In this document: piece after piece, positions 39,781 to 47,096 of the stretch
Layout of the letters: every line of letters begins with the position of its first letter
Position numbering within the stretch: position 1 is the stretch's first letter
Assembly: GCA_020633895.1 (NCBI GenBank)
Contig: JACKCT010000002.1
Span: 248,001 to 312,000 of the forward strand
DNA from: Deltaproteobacteria bacterium
Lineage (GTDB): Bacteria; Lernaellota; Lernaellaia; JACKCT01
Length of the DNA: 64,000 nucleotides
Direction of reading: 5' to 3'
The notes under the pieces: generated by a model
Database searches by the model: none
Seen by the model: only the letters and a program-made list of their open reading frames with translations
What the model was told of the DNA's origin: nothing
Position numbers and translations under genes: made by a program

Positions 39781-39813
39781 AATGCCGGTCCCTTGTGGGC
39801 CGGTATTGTTTTT
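39781..39813 (+). terminator. Intrinsic terminator after the second pilC
   Basis: AATGCCGGTCCC, loop TTGT, GGGCCGGTATT (11 bp with one bulge) followed by GTTTTTG. Confidence 0.8.
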
Positions 39814-39948
39814 GCGTTGCGGCATGGGCGCGGTAGGCCATGGACTTGCCGAGCGGACGCGGAACGCCCAATATGAAGGCTTGATGCCCACTCCAACGAA
39901 AGCGCGGCGACGGCCCGGACGACGGGTCGGCGGCGCTGTGTCCGGATC

Positions 39949-41661
39949 ATGAGCGCAACGCCCACCATCACCACCGAGGCCGACGCCACCACCGGCGCGA
40001 GCGTGCGTTCGCTCACTTCGCATCTGTCGTACGCCTACGACAACGCCCAGATCCTCCAGTGGCTGCTTTTCCTGCGCGTTGTCGTCGCCACCTTCGTGCT
40101 GGGCACGATCTTCATTCTCGACCTGCCCGAGGTGCGCGGCGCGTTCTATCTCATCATCGTCGTGCACGTGCTCACGGCTCTGCTTTCAGCTTTGCTGATC
40201 CAGGTTTTCGGGCGGGAAAACTGGTTTCTTCATCTTCAGGTCTATTGGGACATTCTCTTCGTCACGGCGCTGATCTTCATCGCCGGCGGCTACTACTCGT
40301 TCTTCTCGTTCCTCTACGTCATCTCGGTCATCAACGCGGCGGTCTTGCTCGAGCGCAACGAAACCATCGTCGCGGCCACGGTGTGCATCCTGGCGCTGAC
40401 GCTCATCCTGCTGCTGCAGTGGTACGGGGTGGTCGGCGTGCCCAATGTTTCCCAGTGGGAGCCGGTGCGGGATTTCGCCGATGTGCTTTCCAAGCTGGTT
40501 TTCTCGATTTTCGCGGTGTTCGCGGCGGCGTATCTGTCCGTCTTCCTTTCCGAGCGGGCGCGCGAGGTCTCCTCCGAACTGCGCAAAAAACAGGATGACC
40601 TCAAGGAACTCAAAGCCCGCTTCGAGCACATGATCCGCTCCATCCCCATTGGCCTGCTGGCGTTGGATCAGAATCAGGAAGTCGTCTACGCCAACGGCGC
40701 GGTGGAGAAAATCCTCGGCATCCCGCCGGGACATCTGGTGGGCCTGTCCCTGGGGGAGGCGATCCCCCAGATCGCCGTGAAGTCGGTCGCCGAGTTGGCC
40801 CGTCCCATCGAGATCAACATGGAGCGGGAAGGCGAGCCGGTTTACGTGGAAATCTCCCACTCCAACCTGGTGGCCGAGGACGGGCATATGCTCGGGTCCT
40901 TGCTGATCCTGGTGGACCGCTCCGAGGTCAAATCCATGGAAGACGCGGTGCGCCGCTCCGATCGCCTGGCCGCGGTGGGGCAACTGGCGGCGGCCATCGC
41001 CCATGAGATCCGCAATCCCATGGCCAGCATTTCCGGGTCTATTCAATTGCTGACCCGCGAGCTGGAGCTGGACTCGGTCAACCAGCATCTGATGGACATC
41101 GTCATTCGCGAGTCGGATCGGGTCAACGCGCTGGTCAGCGACTTCCTGGCCTTCGCCCGCCCCAAGCCGGAAAACAAATCCATCGTCGACGCCCAGGGCG
41201 TCATGGACGACATGCTTCGCGTTCTCGAAAACGAGCCGGGAGTGCAGGACCGGGTGACGATCCATAAGATGCTCGAAAAGCGTCTGTATGTGATGGCCGA
41301 TCCGCGAAACCTGCGCCAGCTTTTGTGGAACCTGGCGATCAACGCGGTGCAGGCGATGCCCGAGGGCGGGGACTTGACCTTTCAGGGCCGCGTGCGCGAC
41401 GTACCGTTTGACAGCGGCAACCGCAAGGTGGTCGAATTGTCCGTCATGGACACGGGAAGCGGCATGGATACCGAAACGCTCAAGAGCATCTTCGATCCGT
41501 TTTTCACCACCAAGGAAAACGGAACGGGCCTGGGGCTTTCCACATGCCACAACATTGTGGAAATGTATCGGGGACGCATTCTGGTGGAGTCCCGGATGGG
41601 ACGCGGATCGAAATTCACCGTTCAACTGCCGGCCGCCGAGCGGGCCGGTGAGGTGTCGTAA
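39949..41661 (+). CDS. pilS: Sensor histidine kinase PilS
   Basis: 570 residues. Six predicted membrane spans (about 38-205), a coiled segment (SSELRKKQDDLKELKARFEHM), a PAS domain (about 225-325), HisKA with His352 in AAAIAHEIRNPMAS, and HATPase with NLAINAVQAM, DTGSGM and GTGLGLS. It is the PilS-type kinase that senses inner-membrane pilin and controls pilA through PilR. The stop is 2 nt before the pilR GTG. Confidence 0.93.
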   Translation: MSATPTITTEADATTGASVRSLTSHLSYAYDNAQILQWLLFLRVVVATFVLGTIFILDLPEVRGAFYLIIVVHVLTALLSALLIQVFGRENWFLHLQVYWDILFVTALIFIAGGYYSFFSFLYVISVINAAVLLERNETIVAATVCILALTLILLLQWYGVVGVPNVSQWEPVRDFADVLSKLVFSIFAVFAAAYLSVFLSERAREVSSELRKKQDDLKELKARFEHMIRSIPIGLLALDQNQEVVYANGAVEKILGIPPGHLVGLSLGEAIPQIAVKSVAELARPIEINMEREGEPVYVEISHSNLVAEDGHMLGSLLILVDRSEVKSMEDAVRRSDRLAAVGQLAAAIAHEIRNPMASISGSIQLLTRELELDSVNQHLMDIVIRESDRVNALVSDFLAFARPKPENKSIVDAQGVMDDMLRVLENEPGVQDRVTIHKMLEKRLYVMADPRNLRQLLWNLAINAVQAMPEGGDLTFQGRVRDVPFDSGNRKVVELSVMDTGSGMDTETLKSIFDPFFTTKENGTGLGLSTCHNIVEMYRGRILVESRMGRGSKFTVQLPAAERAGEVS

Positions 41662-41663
41662 TC

Positions 41664-43094
41664 GTGGTGCAGGGCACGGCCAAGGTCAGCGATAGCAGCA
41701 CGGCGAAAGCGCGCATTCTCGTCGTCGACGACGAGTTGTCCATGCGCGAGTTCCTGCAGATTTTCTTCGAAAAGGAAGGCTTCAGCGTCGACACGGCGGA
41801 GACCGGCTCCGCGGCCATCGACAAGCTGGCCGCCAAAACCTACGACCTGGTCATCACCGATCTGAAGATGCCCGGCCTCTCCGGTCTGGACGTGCTCAAG
41901 GCCGCCAAGGCGCGTAACCCCGACATGGCCGTCGTGATGATCACCGCTTATGCCAGTCCCGAGTCCGTGGCCGAGGCGCTCGAGTACGGCGCCACCGACT
42001 ACGTGAACAAGCCGTTTCGCGTCGATGATCTCAAGCACGTGGTGCACGCGGCGTTGGAGAAGGAGACGCTGCGTCGGGACAATATCCGCCTGCGCGCCGA
42101 ACTGGGCAGCCGCTACGGTTTCGCCAACATCTTCGGCGCCCACGAGTCCATGCGCGAAGTGTACGAACTCATCAAGCGCGTGAGCGACACCAAGAGCAAC
42201 GTGCTCATCCTGGGCGAGACCGGCACCGGGAAGGAACTGGCCGCCAAGGCGATCCATTTCAGCAGCTTTCGCTCCAGCGGGCCGTTCGTCGTCGTCAACT
42301 GCGGAGCGATTCCCGATTCGTTGTGGGAATCGGAATTGTTCGGCCACAAGAAGGGGGCGTTCACCGGCGCCGTCTCGGATAAGAAGGGCCTGTTCCAGGC
42401 GGCCAAGGGCGGCACCATGTTCCTGGACGAAGTGGGCGAAATTCCGCTGGCCGTCCAGGTCAAGCTTCTGCGTGCGATCCAGGAGCGGCGCGTGCTCTCC
42501 GTCGGATCGACGCAGGACGAGGCGATCGACGTGCGCATCATCGCCGCGACGCACCGCGATCTGGAGCACGATGTCGCCCAGGGCAACTTCCGCCAGGACC
42601 TCTACTACCGCCTCAACGTGATCGCGATCCGCATGCCTCCCTTGCGCGAACGCCGGTCCGACATCCCCATGCTGGCCAACTACTTTCTGGAAAAATACGC
42701 CACCGAGATCCACAAGGACGTCACGAAGGTGGCCAGCGAGACCATGGAGATGCTCAAGGCGTACAACTATCCGGGCAATGTGCGCGAGCTGGAAAATATT
42801 CTCGAGAGGGCCGTGACCTTCGAGACCTCGAACGTCATCATGCCCGAATCCCTGCCGCCGCGACTGCGCAACGTGGAGGATCCCTACGGTGAGGACGACC
42901 TGTCCGCCGCGACGGTTTCGCCCGAGGGAATCGACCTGGAGGCGGTCGTCGGGGAGTTTGAAAAACGATTGCTGCTGCAGGCGCTTTCCCAAGCCGGCGG
43001 CGTGAAAAAGAAGGCGGCCAAGCTGCTGAAAATCTCCTTCCGCTCCTTCCGCTATCGCCTGCAGAAGTACGGCCTTGACGAGGGCGACGAGTAG
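41664..43094 (+). CDS. pilR: Sigma54-dependent response regulator PilR
   Basis: 476 residues from a GTG. Receiver domain with phospho-acceptor Asp66 (VITDLKMPG), AAA+ domain with Walker A GETGTGKE, the sigma54-contact GAFTGA loop and GGTMFLDE, and a Fis-type HTH (AKLLKISFRSFRYRLQKYGL). It activates the sigma54 promoter found just downstream, in front of pilA. Tightly coupled to pilS. Confidence 0.95.
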   Translation: MVQGTAKVSDSSTAKARILVVDDELSMREFLQIFFEKEGFSVDTAETGSAAIDKLAAKTYDLVITDLKMPGLSGLDVLKAAKARNPDMAVVMITAYASPESVAEALEYGATDYVNKPFRVDDLKHVVHAALEKETLRRDNIRLRAELGSRYGFANIFGAHESMREVYELIKRVSDTKSNVLILGETGTGKELAAKAIHFSSFRSSGPFVVVNCGAIPDSLWESELFGHKKGAFTGAVSDKKGLFQAAKGGTMFLDEVGEIPLAVQVKLLRAIQERRVLSVGSTQDEAIDVRIIAATHRDLEHDVAQGNFRQDLYYRLNVIAIRMPPLRERRSDIPMLANYFLEKYATEIHKDVTKVASETMEMLKAYNYPGNVRELENILERAVTFETSNVIMPESLPPRLRNVEDPYGEDDLSAATVSPEGIDLEAVVGEFEKRLLLQALSQAGGVKKKAAKLLKISFRSFRYRLQKYGLDEGDE

Positions 43095-43173
43095 CCGCCG
43101 GGTGACGTTTCGACTAACGCGGGGCGTCATTTTCGTGATCGAGGCGACAATTTTTGTTTTGGGTGACGTTATT

Positions 43174-43245
43174 TGTCAGGTTCATCAGGCGAAAAGCGAC
43201 AATTCATGTCACTCCAACAAGAAATGCAACGCCTTTTTGTTGTCA
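43174..43245 (+). promoter_or_regulatory. Three TGTCA boxes upstream of pilA (probable PilR sites)
   Basis: TGTCA occurs at 43174-43178, 43207-43211 and 43241-43245, spaced 33 and 34 bp, close to three helical turns. They lie about 53-124 bp upstream of the sigma54 -24 element, the usual enhancer distance. PilR sites in Pseudomonas and related bacteria contain a (C/G)TGTC-type core. The assignment is inference from pattern and context. Confidence 0.55.
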
Positions 43246-43297
43246 CATGCCGGTTAAGTTGCTGAAAATTAAGGGGAATAGTCGATTGCTGCGATGT

Positions 43298-43313
43298 TGG
43301 CATGAGCCATGCA
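43298..43313 (+). promoter_or_regulatory. Sigma54 promoter of pilA
   Basis: TGGCATGAGCCATGCA: GG at 43299-43300 and GC at 43311-43312 with exactly the 10-nt gap required. Agreement with TGGCACG-N4-TTGCA is strong. Transcription should start near 43324, leaving a leader of about 65 nt. Confidence 0.85.
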
Positions 43314-43390
43314 TTTATCCCCGACCGTTAGAGGTCATTTTCCTTATCCCCAACCGTTGCCGTAGAGATGCGGCGAAGAGGAGACACGCA

Positions 43391-43753
43391 ATGCTGAGCG
43401 CTGTTCGTAACCGCAAGGGTTTCACCCTCATCGAGCTCATGATCGTTGTGGCCATCATCGGTATCCTGGCCCTGATCGCCATCCCGAACTTCATCAGCCT
43501 CCGCGAGAAGGCCTACGACGCTTCGGCTCAGTCCGCCGGTCGTAACGCCAAGCTGGCCGAGGAAGTTTACTACAACGATCGTTTCATCTCCGGTGGCGCC
43601 TACGCTGGCGACCTGGACTCCCTGCTGGTTTATGACAAGAACCTGGCCGATGACGCTTCCGTCACCTTCACCTTCTCGACGGCTGACTCCTCGGGCTACA
43701 CCATCACCACGCAGCACGCCAGCTCCGGTAACACCTTCGTCTTCACCGACTAA
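43391..43753 (+). CDS. pilA: Type IV major pilin PilA
   Basis: 120 residues. Short leader MLSAVRNRKG, cleavage before Phe11, then FTLIELMIVVAIIGILALIAIPNFISLREKA with Glu at mature position 5. The globular part is small (about 80 residues) and lacks Cys, so no D-region disulfide. It is the fibre subunit assembled by PilB/PilC. AGAGGAGACACGCA gives a good ribosome binding site; the upstream frame extension is noncoding leader. Driven by sigma54 and PilR. Confidence 0.96.
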   Translation: MLSAVRNRKGFTLIELMIVVAIIGILALIAIPNFISLREKAYDASAQSAGRNAKLAEEVYYNDRFISGGAYAGDLDSLLVYDKNLADDASVTFTFSTADSSGYTITTQHASSGNTFVFTD

Positions 43754-43777
43754 TTCAGTCTGGGTTCACGAGTGTGA

Positions 43778-43809
43778 AAAGGACTCCCTTCGGGGAGTCC
43801 TTTCTTTTT
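43778..43809 (+). terminator. Intrinsic terminator after pilA
   Basis: A perfect 11-bp stem (AAAGGACTCCC, loop TTCG, GGGAGTCCTTT) followed by CTTTTTG. Confidence 0.92.
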
Positions 43810-44001
43810 GTGCAAGATCAAATAGCAAGCTGTTCGATCTCTTCCCTTCGCCGGTTCTTAGTCCTCCAGCGACCTCGATAATCCTAGCCACTAGTGCCGC
43901 GGTTACGCCCATCGATTCAGGCATCATTAATGCAGGCAATAATGACAGTTTTTCGTGTTCTCGCGTGATAAATTTACGTTCGTGCCTGAGAACAAAGGGT
44001 G

Positions 44002-44451
44002 ATGGAAGTGGAAAAGCATTCCCATCGGAAAAAGATCACCATTGCGGTAGTCGCGTTTTTAGTCCCGTTGTGTGGCATCATTGTTTTCAGCGAACTCAAT
44101 ATCCATCAAATACCTATTGGAAATGAACCGTATCCAGCAGCATTGCAGCTTCCGTCTGGCGAGCTTCGATGGCTCGATAATCTTCTATGCCGAATTTGGA
44201 CGAAGTCGTGCGATAAAATTGCTGAAGAGGCAGGACGAAGTGCCAAAATAGCGGAAGAGATTTTTTACAATAGTCTTTTCTCTGACCCTGGGTTCTATCC
44301 TACAAACCTCACTGATCTTATTACTCGTTGTCCATCACTTAATGATTTTGCAGATGTGACATTTACCTTTGCTCCCAGCGACTCCTCCGGCTACACCATC
44401 ACCACGCAGCATGCCAGATCAACAAGGACTTTCGTCTTTACCAGTTGGTAG
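44002..44451 (+). CDS. Pilin-derived protein without a prepilin leader
   Basis: About 149 residues. The C-terminal half matches PilA: AGRSAKIAEEIFYN against AGRNAKLAEEVYYN, and DSSGYTITTQHAR against DSSGYTITTQHAS. The N-terminus instead has KKITIAVVAFLVPLCGIIVFSE, a plain membrane anchor with no GFTLIE site; two Cys flank an insert (LLCRIWTKSC). The 5' region is AT-rich, unlike its neighbours; a 37-bp stretch (44380-44416) matches pilA 35/37. The start could also be GTG at 44008. It may be a pilin remnant fused to a new N-terminus or an accessory protein. Confidence 0.65.
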   Translation: MEVEKHSHRKKITIAVVAFLVPLCGIIVFSELNIHQIPIGNEPYPAALQLPSGELRWLDNLLCRIWTKSCDKIAEEAGRSAKIAEEIFYNSLFSDPGFYPTNLTDLITRCPSLNDFADVTFTFAPSDSSGYTITTQHARSTRTFVFTSW

Positions 44452-44464
44452 ATAACTCTCGCCG

Positions 44465-45157
44465 TCATCCCTCCAACGACCGCAAAAATCCCAACAACCG
44501 CTCCCTCCCGTCGCCGTCGAATTGCGAAAAGCGGATGCCGGCGCCGGGCAGGGCGCCGTGGGAGATGGCGTCGTCCGCGGTGACGACGTGGACGACCTGG
44601 CCGATCACGCGGATGTCGGCGTTGCCGTTGTTGAGCATGATGTGCATCGGGAGTTCCTCGCCCACCGGCGGTGGATTGTCCGTCACCACATACAGCCCGT
44701 TGCCGCCGATATTCTGCGTGTATTCCTGAATCAGCCGACGCACGTCGCCCAGGTTCACGGGAATCTGCAATTCCCGCCGCGCGTTGTCGCGACGCTCGTC
44801 GAAGCGTTCCAGCAGCTTCGAAACCATCCCCGCCAGCGACTCGTCGCCCTTGACAAGCAGTAGCCCCATCTCCGCCGGGTGATGGGGCGGCAGTGCCGGT
44901 TTGAGCATGCGGGTGCGCTTGACGATGGCCGCGCCGTCCACGACCCCCACGCCGGGCACCTCAATATGCAGAAAAATCGTCGTGCCTTCCGGGTAGACCT
45001 TGCGGGCGCGCAGCCGCAATCCGCCCTCGGAGACGTCGCGGATCACCCCCGGATGCTCCGGGCTCTGGTGGCCGAACTGGGCTTTGAGCTCCACCGGCGC
45101 CCGCTTGCCCTGTCGTTTGTCGGTCTGTCGTTTGTCGGTGTGCCGCTTGTCGGTCAT
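44465..45157 (-). CDS. Tandem PilZ-domain protein
   Basis: 230 residues. First PilZ domain has both cyclic di-GMP motifs: RQGKR (RxxxR, residues 15-19) and DVSEGG (DxSxxG, 41-46). The second has RDNAR and NIGGNG, the Ser replaced by Gly, so binding there may be lost. The N-terminus carries three copies of TDKR(H/Q). The ATG at 45157 has AAAGGAGAG 5-6 nt upstream. It faces the pilin genes convergently and may link cyclic di-GMP to pili. Confidence 0.85.
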   Translation of the reverse strand: MTDKRHTDKRQTDKRQGKRAPVELKAQFGHQSPEHPGVIRDVSEGGLRLRARKVYPEGTTIFLHIEVPGVGVVDGAAIVKRTRMLKPALPPHHPAEMGLLLVKGDESLAGMVSKLLERFDERRDNARRELQIPVNLGDVRRLIQEYTQNIGGNGLYVVTDNPPPVGEELPMHIMLNNGNADIRVIGQVVHVVTADDAISHGALPGAGIRFSQFDGDGRERLLGFLRSLEG

Positions 45158-45255
45158 CGACTCTCCTTTGGCCATCGCATTTCACGCATCGCAACACGAG
45201 CCCCGGTCGGAGGCGAGAATTGACATCGCCGCCGCAAGAGCCGGATCATGCCGCC

Positions 45256-46113
45256 ATGAAGGCGCCGTTTCGAATCGCGATCCTGGCCTGCGTGGGCGTG
45301 CTCTTCGGCGCGCCGATTCCGCCGACCGTCGCCGAGCCGACCTATTCCGTGGACGCACAAAATCGCGACTTGGCGGATTTCTTGCGCCAAGTTTCTGATA
45401 TCACCGGAAAAACAATCATACTTACACCCCAGGTGACTGGTCGTGTCAACCTGATCGTGACGAAAAAGATGACCGCTAACGAAGTTTGGGAGCTGACTCA
45501 GTCCGTTTTGGCCGTCAACGGCTACACCGCCGTCACGCAGGGCAACATCGTGACGATCGTCCCCGCGACGCAAGCCGCAACCAGCGGCGGTCCCGTCGTG
45601 GTCGGTCCGGCGACGTCGGATGACGACGGGGTCGCGACGCTCATCATCGACCTGACGCACGCCGCCCCCGAGTCCGTAGCCGCCGCGCTGCAACCCTTGC
45701 TCGGCGAAAACGGGCGGGCGAGCGCGGCGCCGGGACGGCGGGCCGTTGTCTTGGTGGACACCACGGCGAATCTGGCGCGCCTGCGCGGCGTCATTCGGCA
45801 GTTGGACCAACCCGACGGCGACCGCGAAGTCGTCGTCGTGCCTCTGACCTATGCCGACGCCTCCGCCGTGGCGGGCATCATGACCTTGCTGTTCGCGGAA
45901 AGCGGCGGCGTCGACGGCAAGGGCTGTCCGTGTCGGTTCATCGCGGTTGAACGCAGCAACACCGTCGTCATCCGCGTCCCCGGTCCGAATATCCGCGCGG
46001 CCAAGAAGCTGGCGCGACGCCTGGACCGTTCCGACGCCGAGGTCGAGATCGCCCGCCTGAAAGCCATGGACGCCGAGCAGGCACGAAAGCTGTTGCAATC
46101 ATTGGCGCGATAA
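45256..46113 (+). CDS. Secretin-like protein with only N0-N1-N2 domains
   Basis: 285 residues. Signal peptide (cleavage near residue 26, PTVA). The N0/STN domain (YSVDAQNRDLADFLRQVSDI, about 30-95) and two N-type domains (ATLIIDLTHAAPESVAAALQPL; VVVPLTYADASAVAGIMTLLF) read like the periplasmic part of GspD. There is no N3 or pore-forming secretin domain; it ends in a charged helix. It could be an adaptor to a secretin encoded elsewhere, or a truncated gspD with an intact frame. A longer TTG start is possible but would disrupt the signal peptide. Confidence 0.75.
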   Translation: MKAPFRIAILACVGVLFGAPIPPTVAEPTYSVDAQNRDLADFLRQVSDITGKTIILTPQVTGRVNLIVTKKMTANEVWELTQSVLAVNGYTAVTQGNIVTIVPATQAATSGGPVVVGPATSDDDGVATLIIDLTHAAPESVAAALQPLLGENGRASAAPGRRAVVLVDTTANLARLRGVIRQLDQPDGDREVVVVPLTYADASAVAGIMTLLFAESGGVDGKGCPCRFIAVERSNTVVIRVPGPNIRAAKKLARRLDRSDAEVEIARLKAMDAEQARKLLQSLAR

Positions 46114-46181
46114 ATTGTGAAAATGCTTTATCGGCTCGGTCGCAAAACCTTGAATTCCAACCGAAACGCCTCTCCGCTCGC

Positions 46182-46211
46182 TTGATGGGTTCGGAGAGGC
46201 CGTGCTATGGT
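46182..46211 (+). promoter_or_regulatory. Candidate promoter for the PP-loop gene
   Basis: TTGATG, 18-bp spacer, TATGGT, placed about 30 nt before the coding start. It overlaps a 9-bp inverted repeat (GCCTCTCCG at 46168-46176, CGGAGAGGC at 46192-46200), which might be an operator or terminator stem. Confidence 0.4.
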
Positions 46212-46241
46212 CCGGCCCACTTGTGCACCCAAAGGCGGCGC

Positions 46242-47087
46242 ATGGATACGATTCGAAAGACGCTGTACGAAAAGCTGGAATCCTACTGGTCCGAACCGGA
46301 GCCGGGGGGATTTCACGTTTGCTTTTCCGGCGGATTGGACTCGACGGCCGTCGCCTACATCATGGGTCGCAAGTACGCGGGGCCGATCCACCTGTACACG
46401 CTGCATCACGACTACGGCAGTCTGTTTATTGAACTCTCGCGCCGCCATGTGGTCGACCTGCAACGCATCTTCGGCGAGGACCGCGTCCACCACGTGATCT
46501 TCAACCAGACCGAAACCTTCAACCGCATCACGGCCAAGCACCTGCTCAAGGATTGGAAGCCCTACGGCGGCCATGTCATCTGGTGCCTGGGCTGCCATCT
46601 GTCCATGCTCACCCATTCGATCATCCGATGCCTGGAATACAATCTGCCGCGCAACTTCCTTTGCAGCAGCGTGGGCGGCGAGTACGCGGTGATGAGCATG
46701 CCGATCACCCGTCAGCGCATGGGCGAGATCTATTGGGAATACGGCATCGACTATCGCACGCCCCTGCTGGAAATGGAGATCGACAAGCGGGCCGAGCGCG
46801 CGCTGCTCGAGGACGCCGGCATGTGGGTGGGCTATCGCTTTCGCCGCGGTGTCCACGGGGTGCAGCCGATTTGCCTGCCGTGCCTGCAACATATCGGCGA
46901 CGTCGTCTTCGACTGGCACACCGACTACGATCAGAGCGGCGTCGACCGCTACATTCACGACAAATCCACGGTCATCCGCGCCATCGTCGACGAATATTTC
47001 GCCGAAAAGGGCATGGATGTGGACGCGCTGATCGCCGCGAACAAAGCGATGCACACGCGCTCCGAACCGTTCAACCACCTGGCATAG
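46242..47087 (+). CDS. PP-loop ATP pyrophosphatase-like protein with two CxxC pairs
   Basis: 281 residues. The N-terminal PP-loop FSGGLDST (Ser29-Thr35) marks the N-type ATP pyrophosphatase family that adenylates substrates (QueC, ExsB, tRNA thiolases, asparagine synthetase). Two pairs of cysteines, CLGC (115, 118) and CLPC (211, 214), could hold zinc or an iron-sulfur cluster. It does not match QueC or MnmA patterns well. The ATG at 46242 is preferred over an upstream in-frame start; 9 nt separate it from the TPR gene. Substrate unknown. Confidence 0.75.
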   Translation: MDTIRKTLYEKLESYWSEPEPGGFHVCFSGGLDSTAVAYIMGRKYAGPIHLYTLHHDYGSLFIELSRRHVVDLQRIFGEDRVHHVIFNQTETFNRITAKHLLKDWKPYGGHVIWCLGCHLSMLTHSIIRCLEYNLPRNFLCSSVGGEYAVMSMPITRQRMGEIYWEYGIDYRTPLLEMEIDKRAERALLEDAGMWVGYRFRRGVHGVQPICLPCLQHIGDVVFDWHTDYDQSGVDRYIHDKSTVIRAIVDEYFAEKGMDVDALIAANKAMHTRSEPFNHLA

Positions 47088-47096
47088 AAATCCGGC

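Noticed and set aside
43154-43390. N-terminal extension of PilA
   Set aside because: This stretch contains the sigma54 promoter and TGTCA boxes; the pilin leader starts at 43391.
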